Below, piece after piece: positions 1 to 8,069 of a DNA stretch of 40,899 nucleotides. The DNA is from an uncultured Oscillospiraceae bacterium (GTDB lineage: Bacteria; Bacillota_A; Clostridia; Oscillospirales; Oscillospiraceae). The stretch is from the NCBI GenBank assembly GCA_900754605.1, contig CAAEDK010000006.1:1-40899 (forward strand), written 5' to 3'. Numbering within the stretch: position 1 is the first letter of the stretch; every line of letters starts with the position of its first letter. The position numbers were made by a program, and so were the translations under genes. The notes beneath the pieces were generated by a model. It made no database searches. It was not told where the DNA came from and saw only the letters and a list, made by a program, of their open reading frames with translations.

Positions 1-1
1 A

Positions 2-259
2 TTTGTTGCTGAACTAAACAAAGAAATAGGACAAGACCACTTCTTATACGGCAAAAAAATCTGGGCGGTTGCGAAGTGTGAATCCAATGATGATGTGTTA
101 TATGTTCTCAGAAACGGAATAGGAAGAGACATTTACTATCTGGTCCATTTGACTTACTCAGCACATAATGCGGACGGATTTCCCCGATATGAGGAGTTTG
201 CAGATATATTTGCAGTAAAAGAATTTATAGAACGATCCTATATTGAGGATTATATGTAA
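2..259 (+). CDS. Hypothetical protein, C-terminal part (5' end outside window)
   Basis: The frame is open from the window edge and ends with TAA at 257-259, giving 85 residues. It contains a WAVAKCESNDD stretch, a YYLVHLTYS stretch and a GFPRYEEF segment. I recognise this as a type of short hypothetical protein often seen in immunity-gene clusters but cannot name a family. The DNA is clearly more AT-rich than the genes that follow, which suggests a separate origin. No function is claimed. Confidence 0.6.
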   Translation, partial: FVAELNKEIGQDHFLYGKKIWAVAKCESNDDVLYVLRNGIGRDIYYLVHLTYSAHNADGFPRYEEFADIFAVKEFIERSYIEDYM

Positions 260-325
260 CCTTCAAATTTCAATTTGTTGTGAATCTACCTTACCCGCAG
301 TGGCAACAGAAAGGAGGCGGTCGCT

Positions 326-841
326 ATGTCAACCTGGAGCGGAATCCGGAACAAGCTGGAGAATGATTACCTGTGCCCGGCGCTTCGGGGTCACATCCAG
401 TATTTTGCCACCAGTTACAGCAAAAGCGCCGACCATGAGGGCCGGGCAGCCATTCGCATGGACGGCGTGGAAGTGCTGCGGAGCAACTACTACACCTATT
501 TTGAGAATGTGTGGACGAAATTTCATCATTTGCGGTCCACAACGCTGAAAGATTGCGACTCCGCAAAAGAGGCCATCGACCAGGCTCATGCCTTTGCGCT
601 GGAGCAGGGCACCTTTGACCAAAAGGTGTTCTATGAGGCGTTTGGTATCTTTGACAACCAGAGCATCGAGAAAAGCCTTGTCAGCGAGAATCCCCTTGTC
701 CGCATCTTTGCCCTCCTGGACCGCAGACTGGGAAAGCGCCGCCTGCTGGCTTTGGAGGAATCCATGGAGCAGGAGCTGGACTGGGTGCGGGCCTTCTATG
801 TGATCCGAATGCAGGCAGAAGGGCTGATGGAAAAAGAATAA
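326..841 (+). CDS. SF0329-like hypothetical protein
   Basis: This 171-residue soluble protein begins at an ATG with a good ribosome site (AAGGAGG at 311-317, 8 bases before the start). The N-terminus, with STWSGIRNKLE and a CPALRGHIQYFATSYSK segment, matches what I remember of the SF0329 family, which has no established function. No signal peptide or membrane segment is seen. It opens a run of same-strand genes with short gaps (18 bases to the next gene), so it is probably the first gene of an operon. The assignment rests on remembered family features only. Confidence 0.7.
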   Translation: MSTWSGIRNKLENDYLCPALRGHIQYFATSYSKSADHEGRAAIRMDGVEVLRSNYYTYFENVWTKFHHLRSTTLKDCDSAKEAIDQAHAFALEQGTFDQKVFYEAFGIFDNQSIEKSLVSENPLVRIFALLDRRLGKRRLLALEESMEQELDWVRAFYVIRMQAEGLMEKE

Positions 842-859
842 CATTCAGGAGGAATTGCC

Positions 860-1219
860 ATGTCACAGATTGCATCCTTTTATCTTCTCAAAGACGGCCG
901 GCGGCAGGAACTGTCCACCGGCGACTGCTCCGGCGCGGTCTATATGGCCATCTGGGACTGGTGTGAGAGTGAGCTGGATCTGGATGTCCGTTTTCCAGCG
1001 CCCCAGACGGAGGACACCCTGGACTGCGCTCTGCTGGAGGGAGAGCTGGCGTCTAAACTGCTGGCAGCTCTCCGGGAGCAGGACCTCCCGGAGCTGGCCG
1101 CTGAAATTGCCCCAGACTGGGATCTGCCCACCGAAGCGGTGCAAAGCGGACTTGAAACGCTGCGCTCCCATCTGGAACTGGTGCAGGGCGACGCTGCCCT
1201 GCTGTATGAGATGACTTGA
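860..1219 (+). CDS. Hypothetical acidic protein
   Basis: This 119-residue protein is rich in Asp and Glu and has no Lys-rich, membrane or signal segments. Its ATG follows AGGAGG at 847-852 with normal spacing. The stop at 1217-1219 lies 35 bases before the most likely start of the RtcB gene, so both are probably translated from one message. I do not recognise the family. Small size, acidity and position between other small soluble proteins fit an immunity-type protein, but that is inference from context. Confidence 0.6.
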   Translation: MSQIASFYLLKDGRRQELSTGDCSGAVYMAIWDWCESELDLDVRFPAPQTEDTLDCALLEGELASKLLAALREQDLPELAAEIAPDWDLPTEAVQSGLETLRSHLELVQGDAALLYEMT

Positions 1220-1254
1220 CGGGGCCATACCCCATAGAATATTGCGAGGAAATT

Positions 1255-2463
1255 ATGATCGAAATTAAAGGAAAATACAATGAGGCCAAGATCTTCACCG
1301 ATGTGGTGGACAGCGCCTCCATCGCACAGGTTCAGGAGCTGTGCAATCAGGAATTTACGGCAGGCAGCCGCATCCGGCTCATGCCCGACATCCACGCCGG
1401 GGCGGGCTGTACCATCGGTACCACTATGACCATCACCGACAAGGTGGTGCCCAATCTGGTGGGCGTGGATATCGGCTGCGGCATGGAGACCACCCGCATC
1501 CGGGAGGGACGGCTGGAGCTTCAAAAGCTGGACAAGCTGATCTATGAGAAAATCCCCTCCGGCTTCTCCATCCGGGATAAGGCCCACCGCTACCTCAATG
1601 AGATCGACCTGAGCGAACTGTGCTGTGCCCGCCATGTGGATCTCCTCCGGGCAGAAAAAAGCATCGGCACCCTGGGCGGCGGGAACCACTTCATTGAGGT
1701 GGACGAGGACGACGAGGGAAATCTCTACATCGTGGTCCATTCCGGCAGCCGTCACTTGGGTGTAGAGGTGGCCAGCTATTACCAGGAGGCGGGCTATAAG
1801 GTGCTCAACCGTACCGATGATGCCTCTCTCCAAACTCTGGTAGCCCAGATGAAGGCAGAGGGCCGGGAGAAGGAGATCCAGAAAGAGCTGAAGAAACTGA
1901 AAAACCTCAAGCAAACCAACATCCCCAAGGCCCTGGCCTATGTGTCCGGGGAACTATTTGAGCAGTATATCCACGACATGAAGATCGTCCAGCATTTCGC
2001 CATGCTCAACCGGCAGGCCATGATGGATGAGATTGTCAAGGGCATGAAACTCCATGTGGAGGAACAGTTCACCACCATTCACAACTATATCGATACCGAC
2101 GCTATGATCCTGCGGAAAGGGGCTGTGTCTGCCGAGGAGGGCGAGCAGCTGCTCATTCCTATCAATATGCGGGATGGGAGCCTGCTCTGTGTGGGCAAGG
2201 GCAACGAGGACTGGAACTGCTCCGCTCCCCACGGCGCCGGCCGCCTGATGAGCCGGGCGGACGCTAAACAGTCCTTCACGGTGTCTGAATTCAAAAAGCA
2301 GATGGCAGAGGTCTACACCACCTCGGTGAGCAAGTCCACCTTGGATGAGTGCCCCATGGCCTACAAGGGGATGCAGGATATTCTGGACAACATCGGCCCC
2401 ACGGCGGAGGTGAGGAGGATCATCCGCCCTATCTACAACTTCAAGGCCGGGGACGAGGATTGA
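1255..2463 (+). CDS. rtcB: RtcB family RNA ligase (RNA-splicing ligase)
   Basis: RtcB joins RNA 2',3'-cyclic or 3'-phosphate ends to 5'-OH ends using GTP and Mn2+. From ATG 1255 the product is 402 residues, normal for the family. Visible motifs are MPDIHAGAG (43-51), VDIGCGM with the metal-binding Asp72 and Cys75, GGGNHF (141-146), HSGSRH (162-167) and HGAGR (326-330), whose His is the guanylylated residue. The ending ECPMAYK is also typical. An in-frame TTG at 1216 overlaps the previous stop, but ATG 1255, preceded by GAGGAAA, gives the usual family start. It sits among small immunity-like genes, suggesting repair of RNA cut by ribonuclease toxins, as inferred from context. Confidence 0.93.
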   Translation: MIEIKGKYNEAKIFTDVVDSASIAQVQELCNQEFTAGSRIRLMPDIHAGAGCTIGTTMTITDKVVPNLVGVDIGCGMETTRIREGRLELQKLDKLIYEKIPSGFSIRDKAHRYLNEIDLSELCCARHVDLLRAEKSIGTLGGGNHFIEVDEDDEGNLYIVVHSGSRHLGVEVASYYQEAGYKVLNRTDDASLQTLVAQMKAEGREKEIQKELKKLKNLKQTNIPKALAYVSGELFEQYIHDMKIVQHFAMLNRQAMMDEIVKGMKLHVEEQFTTIHNYIDTDAMILRKGAVSAEEGEQLLIPINMRDGSLLCVGKGNEDWNCSAPHGAGRLMSRADAKQSFTVSEFKKQMAEVYTTSVSKSTLDECPMAYKGMQDILDNIGPTAEVRRIIRPIYNFKAGDED

Positions 2464-2472
2464 CGAAGCAGT

Positions 2473-3116
2473 ATGCTGGCAGGAAAATTTCAAAAAGCAA
2501 TTACCGGCCTTGGCATGGAGCGGCTGGAACACCCTCTGTTCTACCATGCGCCGGTGGGCATCCGGTTTGAGATTGGCGGGGAGGAACCAATCTATCTGGA
2601 CAGGAGCGCGGCGAAGCTGAAAACCAACCCCGCCTATGTTCAGGGGGCGCTGGACTGGGCCGCCGCGATCTATCGGGGCCTTCCGGCGGTGCCGGACCTT
2701 CTGCGGATCGACGGGTATTCCGATGAAGAACCCGCTGAGTCCCTGCTGCCGTTATCCGGCAGCGAGTGGGACTCCCAGCTCCCGATGAGCAACTTCCAGC
2801 CACAGAGCTGGATGAAGATGGGGATACCCATGCACAAGTGCAGTTTTACTGGGATATCAGCAAGATCAGCTTTCAACCAGAGCTGCTTCTTCGGGAAATC
2901 ATTCTGGGGGACATCGGCGGCTGGAACGGCTTTGTGTCCAGCGTCTATCTGGCTGGGCCGGGGCCGTTCCTCTACCACCTGTACGATGACCGTGGGCTGG
3001 ATGTGCTGGGCGGCTCACAGAAGCTGCTATTGCCTCTCTATCATCAATTTCATGACTGGATCTTGGGATACGATCTGGAGAAGATTGACCAGATGTTCGC
3101 TCCAGCAAAAGAATGA
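2473..3116 (+). pseudogene. DUF3885-like protein, frameshifted
   Basis: The first part reads from ATG 2473 (MLAGKFQKAIT, HAPVGIRFEIGG, LLRIDGYSDEEP). The second part continues in another frame (ELDEDGDTHAQVQFYWDISK, GGWNGFVSSVYL, LYHLYDDRGLDVLG, HDWILGYD) to TGA 3114-3116. Together they give one DUF3885-like protein of about 213 residues. The frame change fits one missing base near 2770-2785, within GACTCCCAGCTCCCGATG. The family is of unknown function and often found in immunity-type clusters. If the first frame were read on, it would run to 3174 with unrelated sequence. A sequencing error or a real mutation are both possible. Confidence 0.75.
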
Positions 3117-3143
3117 CCGCATAACAGAAAAGGAGACATTGCT

Positions 3144-3923
3144 ATGGGACTTGACATTTACGCCGGGACGCTGACCCGGTACTATTCTCACAACTGGAAG
3201 ACCGTTGTTCAGCAGTGGGCGGAGGAAAACGGATATACCTTCAACCGAATCACGCCGGATGGAGAACCTGCTGACAACGAGGAAGAACTGTCCCCAGCTG
3301 AGATCCAGGCGGCGATGGAGAACTGGCGGGATCAGATCCTGGCCGCCATTTCTCAACCGGGCCAGCCCCCCTACGCCCCTTGGATTGAAGATAATGAGAA
3401 ACCTTATTATACCGACAAGCCGGATTGGGACGCCCTGGGTGCCATGCTGCTGGTGGCCGCCTGCCATACATACGATGAGCCAGTACCTCCCACCGTGGAA
3501 AAAGACTGGGATTTCATGGAGCATCCTCTGGTCGCCCGCCTTGCATCGGATGAGGAGCGGGTGTGGTCCCTGTTTCGGGGCGCGACTTGGTGGCTTCCCC
3601 TCACCGACAGCTTTCTGTTTCAAGGACCCTTGCCTACCGATGACACCGCCGCTATCGGCACGGTGGGCGGACTGAGAAAAGAGCTGGAGAAGCTGAACCA
3701 GCTGGCGTGGCAGGCCGATGAGGACACCATCCTCAGCTGGACTGACACCGAGGGATACCCGGTAGACGGAACCGTAGACTCAGATGGACAGTACAGTAAA
3801 GCAGACATCCCGGAACACACCCAGTATGACACCCAATCCCTTGCCAAGTTCGCCTTCTCCATGTTCTGGCGGGCCATGCGGTTTGCCGAGGAACAGCAGG
3901 TGCCCATCCTGCTTGACTATTAA
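3144..3923 (+). CDS. Hypothetical protein
   Basis: This 259-residue soluble protein starts at an ATG after AAAAGGAGA (3128-3136). The N-terminus MGLDIYAGTLTRYYSHNWKT is distinctive and is followed by an acidic, Trp-rich body and a C-terminal helix (LAKFAFSMFWRAMRFAEEQQ). It has no signal peptide, transmembrane segment or catalytic motif I can name. It sits 27 bases after the DUF3885 frame and is followed within 30 bases by the next gene, so co-transcription is likely. An immunity role is possible from the neighbourhood but not shown. Confidence 0.7.
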   Translation: MGLDIYAGTLTRYYSHNWKTVVQQWAEENGYTFNRITPDGEPADNEEELSPAEIQAAMENWRDQILAAISQPGQPPYAPWIEDNEKPYYTDKPDWDALGAMLLVAACHTYDEPVPPTVEKDWDFMEHPLVARLASDEERVWSLFRGATWWLPLTDSFLFQGPLPTDDTAAIGTVGGLRKELEKLNQLAWQADEDTILSWTDTEGYPVDGTVDSDGQYSKADIPEHTQYDTQSLAKFAFSMFWRAMRFAEEQQVPILLDY

Positions 3924-3949
3924 AGAGGATTCGTCAGGAGGTGGAGACC

Positions 3950-4825
3950 GTGGAGCAAAAACGCCCGGCAGATATATTTCAGGAGCTTCTGGACTACCTA
4001 TGGAACGGCCTGGGCCTGGAGGAAAAGGGCTGGAAGCGGCTGAAAAAGGGTGACTTCAAAAAGAGAACGAAAAACGGCCTGACCTACCTCATCTGGTTTG
4101 AACGGAGCCGCTACAACTACATAGACTATGAAATCGGCCATGGAAATGTGGAGGTGGGCTTCACCTGTATCATAAAGCAGGGAGATGATTACCTCTACTC
4201 TTTCAAAATAGAATCAACAACAGGCGGTTCGTTCTTTCGGATGCTGACAGGAGATCTGCGGCTGGACACCGAGCTGCTGGACACCTTTCTGCCCCTGATC
4301 AAAGCCCACTACCTCGATTTTATCGACTGCTTTGAAACAGACCCGACAGAGGCGCTCCAGACGGTCTGCGCCCCCTTTACCCAGCCGGAGGACTACAGCT
4401 GGTGCATTCATGTGGATGAGCAGATGGTGGAACGGTACGGAACACCAGAGCAGCTGGCGGAGTACCACCGTCAGACGGAATTGCGCGGAACGCCAGAGTG
4501 CAAGGCAAAGAACTGGACGGGCTTGCTGTTGTTCTACCAATCCCACGCCAATGATGTGGATCACGCCTGGGCCTCGAGCCGCACCAGAGAGGAACTGGAT
4601 CAGGTGGTGGAACCCTTTGTGCAGGCCAAGCGGCAGACAGGACAGTGGACGCAGGAGGATGAGGCGGGCTATCAGCTCTACCGGCAGGAAACAGACCCGG
4701 AGAAGCGCACCTTTCGGGTATGGTATCTCATCGCCAACCCCCGCGGCCTGCCGAAAGAGTTTGTCCAGAAAGAGCTGGAGTTCCGGTGGAAGCTGTTCCC
4801 GGAGAAGAAGGAGGAAAGCAAATGA
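3950..4825 (+). CDS. Hypothetical protein (DUF4304-like N-terminus)
   Basis: I chose GTG 3950 (VEQKRPADIF), which lies 8 bases after AGGAGG at 3936-3941. An upstream in-frame GTG at 3941 overlaps that ribosome site. The product is 291 residues. The first 100 residues (LGLEEKGWKRLKKGDFKKRT, then an alternating beta-rich stretch with YLIWFERSRYN) resemble DUF4304-type proteins, but only weakly. The C-terminal half is acidic and helical. The stop overlaps the next start (ATGA at 4822-4825), indicating translational coupling to the DUF4261 gene. Function unknown. Confidence 0.65.
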   Translation: MEQKRPADIFQELLDYLWNGLGLEEKGWKRLKKGDFKKRTKNGLTYLIWFERSRYNYIDYEIGHGNVEVGFTCIIKQGDDYLYSFKIESTTGGSFFRMLTGDLRLDTELLDTFLPLIKAHYLDFIDCFETDPTEALQTVCAPFTQPEDYSWCIHVDEQMVERYGTPEQLAEYHRQTELRGTPECKAKNWTGLLLFYQSHANDVDHAWASSRTREELDQVVEPFVQAKRQTGQWTQEDEAGYQLYRQETDPEKRTFRVWYLIANPRGLPKEFVQKELEFRWKLFPEKKEESK

Positions 4826-5700
4826 GCAATCAAGTTTTCCAGCAAAACCTGGATGATAAAAAGGGTCCCCAGCCCGGAGGCCCCTATCTCATTCAGATGT
4901 TGTTTAAAGAACCGGTGGACATGCCGGACAAAGAAACCATGACCGCTGTGATGGAAAAACATATCGGGTCAGTAGAGTGTTTCTGCCATGATAAAAAAAC
5001 AGCGGGCTTTGCTGCGCAGGACCATATTGCAGAGTTCAAGGACGGCAAGGTTCCGGTGCAGCTGATGGTGACGGGCTGCGACAAGTTCAAGGGCAAAGGC
5101 TTTGATGCCTTCCTGATGAGCCAGATGTGGGACTGCCAGGAGGATCGGGAGCGAATCTTCCGGGAGTGCAAATATCAGGTGGTGGCCACCGATATGCTGG
5201 CTGCGGCGCTTCCGGCGCTGGAGCGTGCCAACCTGGATGCCGACTTTTTGGAGGCTCTGGCGGAGCTGTATCCCACTTGTGAGGCATTCTATTTCCAGAA
5301 CTGTGGCAAACTGTTTCTGGCGGAGAATGTACGCTCCCATCAGATCAAAGGCCCGGATCGGTTCATCCGCTTTGGCGTCAATGTCCGATTCTTCAACATT
5401 GAGGGCACTGAGGATATGCTCATCGACACGGTGGGCATGAGCACCCTGTTCCTGCCCGACCTCCAGTACCACTTCCACGACATGGACCCCAACTGGGTGG
5501 TAAACCACGCCTACAATGTGGCATCGTACATATTGGAGCATGATAACCCCATTCAGGATGGGGAAACGATAGACGGCGTGGCGGATGGCCGGATGTGCCG
5601 GGAAATCCAGTGGAAGTGCCAGTATGAGGATGCCCTGATCCAGCCGCCCAGAGGGGTGCTGGACATCCACATGGGGAACTATGCCTCGGGAGGCCGCTAA
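4822..5700 (+). CDS. DUF4261 domain-containing protein
   Basis: From ATG 4822 (after GGAGGAAAGC) the product is 292 residues. The C-terminal half holds the typical DUF4261 features: CGKLFLAENVRS, a GPDRFIRFGVNVRFF segment, GMSTLFLPDLQYHFHDMDPN, and NHAYNVASYI. The family has no proven activity and is frequently found beside toxin-immunity and suppressor-type genes. The start overlaps the previous stop by four bases. The stop codon is directly followed by the ATG of a tiny membrane protein gene (TAAATG), so these three genes are coupled. Confidence 0.85.
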   Translation: MSNQVFQQNLDDKKGPQPGGPYLIQMLFKEPVDMPDKETMTAVMEKHIGSVECFCHDKKTAGFAAQDHIAEFKDGKVPVQLMVTGCDKFKGKGFDAFLMSQMWDCQEDRERIFRECKYQVVATDMLAAALPALERANLDADFLEALAELYPTCEAFYFQNCGKLFLAENVRSHQIKGPDRFIRFGVNVRFFNIEGTEDMLIDTVGMSTLFLPDLQYHFHDMDPNWVVNHAYNVASYILEHDNPIQDGETIDGVADGRMCREIQWKCQYEDALIQPPRGVLDIHMGNYASGGR

Positions 5701-5841
5701 ATGAACGGCGTTGTGCTCCTGGTGGGCGCACTGCTGCTTGTGGCGGTGATTAAGCTGATCGTAGACCGGAATTGGATGTGCCTGCTTCTCTGTGCGGTTG
5801 CCCTGTTCCTGGTCTTTGGGACTGGACACCATACAAAATAG
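5701..5841 (+). CDS. Small membrane protein (46 residues)
   Basis: ATG 5701 follows the DUF4261 stop directly. The frame reads MNGVVLLVGALLLVAVIKLI, then VDRNW, then a second hydrophobic stretch MCLLLCAVALFLVF and a short polar tail, ending with TAG at 5839-5841. Two membrane-spanning helices with a short polar turn are predicted by eye. No separate ribosome site exists, so translation would depend on termination-reinitiation. It could be a membrane immunity or anchoring peptide for the upstream gene, but this is only inference. Confidence 0.5.
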   Translation: MNGVVLLVGALLLVAVIKLIVDRNWMCLLLCAVALFLVFGTGHHTK

Positions 5842-5869
5842 GCCATTTTGAAAATCGAGGAGGTGAAGT

Positions 5870-6832
5870 ATGCAGAATTCAACAAATATGCGGATACTGG
5901 AATTACTCCGGTTTCTCTATGAGCGGACCGATGAAAACCATCCCGCCACAGTATCTGACATCATTGCCCATCTGAATGGAAAAGGAATTCGGGCAGTGCG
6001 GCAGACTGTTTACGCGGATACCAATGCTCTGATCGATGCAGGGATTGATATTGTGGTGGTCAAGAGTACCCAAAACCAATATTTTATGGGAAGCCGCCTG
6101 TTTGAGTATCCAGAACTGAAAATGCTGACAGACGCAGTAGCATCCTCGAAGATCATTTCTGCCAAGAAATCCGAGGAGCTGGTACAGAAATTATGCCGTC
6201 TGACCAGCACACATCAGGCAGAGCAGCTTCGGCAGCTTGCCAGCCTGTCCAGCCGGGTGAAACCGGACAATGAGCAAGTCTATTACATCATTGATGCCAT
6301 CCAAACGGCGATCTTGGAAAAGCGACAGATCCAGTTCCAGTATTATGAATATACGCCCGAGAAAAAACGAGTTCTCAAGCATGGCGGTTATCTCTATAAA
6401 CTGGACCCTTATGCTTTGGAATGGAAGAATGACCACTATTACCTGATTGGCTTTTCTCACAAGCACCAGCGGATGGCCCACTTCCGAGTAGACCGCCTGT
6501 CTGGGATCAAGATACTTCCCTCCGGCTTTACCCCCGATGAAGGCTTTGATGTGGCGGGCTACACCAACAAGATCGTTGATATGTTTGCTGCTGACCGCAC
6601 AGTTTCTGTTGAACTGCTCTGTGAGAACAAGCTGATGAAAACCATCATAGACCATTATGGAGAAGCTGTGCCAACCCGTGCATATGACGAGGAACACTTT
6701 ACTGCAAACATCGAAGTCGACCCAAGCGGCACCTTTTACGGCTGGGTCTTCAAATTTATGGGCGGGATTCAGATCATAGCACCCCAAGAGTGTGTAGAAG
6801 AAATGAAGCGGATCGCCCACAGGTTTCTCTAA
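5870..6832 (+). CDS. WYL domain-containing transcriptional regulator
   Basis: This 320-residue protein has an N-terminal winged helix-turn-helix (about 1-65: MRILELLRFLYERT, then RAVRQTVYADTNALIDAG). A WYL domain follows at about 140-225 (IQFQYYEYTPEKKRV, then DHYYLIGFSHKHQRMAHFRVDR), then a WCX-type C-terminus with FYGWVFKFMGG. WYL regulators sense ligands, possibly nucleic acid fragments, and in several bacteria control phage-defence genes. ATG 5870 follows GAGGAGGTG with good spacing. It is the last gene of the left block, so it may regulate the immunity-like genes before it. That link is inferred from position. Confidence 0.9.
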   Translation: MQNSTNMRILELLRFLYERTDENHPATVSDIIAHLNGKGIRAVRQTVYADTNALIDAGIDIVVVKSTQNQYFMGSRLFEYPELKMLTDAVASSKIISAKKSEELVQKLCRLTSTHQAEQLRQLASLSSRVKPDNEQVYYIIDAIQTAILEKRQIQFQYYEYTPEKKRVLKHGGYLYKLDPYALEWKNDHYYLIGFSHKHQRMAHFRVDRLSGIKILPSGFTPDEGFDVAGYTNKIVDMFAADRTVSVELLCENKLMKTIIDHYGEAVPTRAYDEEHFTANIEVDPSGTFYGWVFKFMGGIQIIAPQECVEEMKRIAHRFL

Positions 6833-6885
6833 AACAGAGGCCAGGTGTTATGGAATTTTAACACCTGGCCTCTGTTTTCTTTTTT
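6831..6885 (+). terminator. Strong intrinsic terminator after the WYL gene
   Basis: A perfect 20-bp stem (6831-6850 with 6859-6878) encloses an 8-base loop and is followed by CTTTTTT. The stem starts inside the stop codon. It should end transcription of the left block and insulate the XRE promoter that follows at once. Confidence 0.95.
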
Positions 6886-6889
6886 GCTC

Positions 6890-6918
6890 TTGTATCGAAC
6901 AGATGTGCCAGTTATAAT
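6890..6918 (+). promoter_or_regulatory. Promoter of the XRE-ImmA pair with a LexA-like box in the spacer
   Basis: TTGTAT (6890-6895) and TATAAT (6913-6918) are 17 bases apart. Inside the spacer lies GAAC-AGAT-GTGC (6897-6908), which differs at one base from the GAAC-N4-GTTC core of Gram-positive LexA boxes. The same type of box overlaps the promoter of the Y-family polymerase at 14597-14608. Binding by LexA is inferred. Confidence 0.75.
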
Positions 6919-6929
6919 ATAAACAAGAT

Positions 6930-6947
6930 GTTCGCAAACCAGCGAAA
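6930..6947. promoter_or_regulatory. Operator dyad TTCGC-N6-GCGAA, copy 1
   Basis: TTCGC (6931-6935), spacer AAACCA, and GCGAA (6942-6946) lie just downstream of the -10 box, over the expected transcription start of the XRE gene. The same dyad with the same spacer length occurs at 8033-8050. Such a site fits a dimeric XRE repressor acting on its own promoter. Confidence 0.65.
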
Positions 6948-6968
6948 CTCTATGAAGGAGGGAGACCA

Positions 6969-7328
6969 GTGACCTTTGGAGCTTTCATCAGCACACGGCG
7001 CAAAGAGGCCAAATTAAACCTCCGGGATACCGCGAAACACCTCGGTATCTCCAATGGGTACCTGTGTGATATTGAGCAGGGTCGCCGACCGGCGCCAGAG
7101 GGAGCGTTTGTAGAGCGGATCTCTTCTTTTCTGGAATTGGATAAGCAGGAGCATGAAATGCTGCTGGATCTGGCCGCAGATTCCAGGCAGACAGTTCCGG
7201 CCGATCTGCCTGACTATATCCGCCAGCATGACATCGTCCGCGCAGCATTGAGAGTGGCAAAGGAAGTAGATGCTACCGATGAGGAATGGAAAGCATTTAT
7301 GGAAATGCTGCAGAACCGCCAGAACTAA
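6969..7328 (+). CDS. XRE family transcriptional regulator (ImmR-like)
   Basis: This 119-residue protein starts at GTG 6969, 6 to 8 bases after GGAGGGAG. The N-terminal two-thirds is a helix-turn-helix of the XRE/Cro type (FGAFISTRRKEAKLNLRDTAK, LGISNGYLCDIEQGRR). The remainder is a helical tail (AALRVAKEVDATDEEWKAFMEML). It is followed 12 bases later by an ImmA/IrrE-type protease. This order is known from elements such as ICEBs1, where the repressor is cleaved by the protease after DNA damage or other signals. It probably binds the TTCGC-N6-GCGAA dyads at its own promoter and at 8033. Confidence 0.9.
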   Translation: MTFGAFISTRRKEAKLNLRDTAKHLGISNGYLCDIEQGRRPAPEGAFVERISSFLELDKQEHEMLLDLAADSRQTVPADLPDYIRQHDIVRAALRVAKEVDATDEEWKAFMEMLQNRQN

Positions 7329-7340
7329 GGGGGGATTTTC

Positions 7341-7955
7341 TTGTCTGTACCAAAGTATCGATTGGACGCAATTGAAACCATTGGACGGAAGATCCTGCAA
7401 GAGTATGATCCCGTTTTGTTGGACGGGCCTCCCCAGGCAGTTCCCATTGAAACTATCATAGAGACCAAGTTTGATCTAACTCTGGAATATCATTGCCTAC
7501 GCAAAAACGGGAGCATCCTTGGGGAAACGATTTTTGATGAAGGAGCGGCCATTTTATATGACCAAGATGAAAAACGCTACCGCCTGATTGCAGTCAAGGC
7601 CGGAACGATCTTGGTGGAGGAGCGGCTTTGTGTGGACAGGCTCCTCGGCAGGCTGCGGTTCACCTGTGCTCACGAATTGGGGCACTGGGTCCTGCACCAG
7701 AAGCTGTACTCCGGCACAGGCGATGTGGCTGCCTATGAAGGAAAAACATCTTTGGATGAAAGCCACGGTCTGGTCGAATGGCAGGCGGATGCCTTGGCTA
7801 CGGCTCTCCTCATGCCCCTGCCGCAAATCAAAAGAAGTTTTTACCGTTTGCGTGCAGGCAGAAGCAATGAGCAGCTGGTTGCGGAAATGGCTCAGATCTT
7901 CCAAGTCTCCAAGCAGGCCATGCGTATTCGCTTGGAAACACGCAATCTCATATAA
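7341..7955 (+). CDS. ImmA/IrrE family metallo-endopeptidase
   Basis: The protein is 204 residues from TTG 7341 (after AAGGGGGGA). It carries the zinc motif HELGH at 111-115 within FTCAHELGHWVLH, and the E146-W-Q-A-D stretch before ALLMP that supplies the third ligand in this family. The C-terminus (EQLVAEMAQIFQVSKQAMRIRL) is the usual helix-turn-helix-like end. ImmA-type proteases inactivate the neighbouring XRE repressor and so switch on the element's genes. No alternative ATG start keeps the full domain, so TTG is preferred. Confidence 0.93.
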   Translation: MSVPKYRLDAIETIGRKILQEYDPVLLDGPPQAVPIETIIETKFDLTLEYHCLRKNGSILGETIFDEGAAILYDQDEKRYRLIAVKAGTILVEERLCVDRLLGRLRFTCAHELGHWVLHQKLYSGTGDVAAYEGKTSLDESHGLVEWQADALATALLMPLPQIKRSFYRLRAGRSNEQLVAEMAQIFQVSKQAMRIRLETRNLI

Positions 7956-8032
7956 GGTTGGTACGGCAAGCCCTTCTCCTAAGAGAGGGGCGCAGCCGCA
8001 CCAATGTTCACAGGATTTGTTGTATGCATTTT

Positions 8033-8050
8033 GTTCGCAGTTTAGCGAAC
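8033..8050. promoter_or_regulatory. Operator dyad GTTCGC-N6-GCGAAC, copy 2
   Basis: This is a perfect 6+6 dyad with spacer AGTTTA, located 20 bases before the start codon of the gene at 8070. It matches the dyad at 6930-6947 in both half-sites and spacer length. No strong -10 box is clear here; TTGTTG at 8018-8023 could serve as -35. An 8-bp hairpin of CCCTTCTC/GAGAGGGG type lies upstream near 7970-7990 without a T run. Confidence 0.65.
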
Positions 8051-8069
8051 ATGGGAGGAGGAGAATGGC

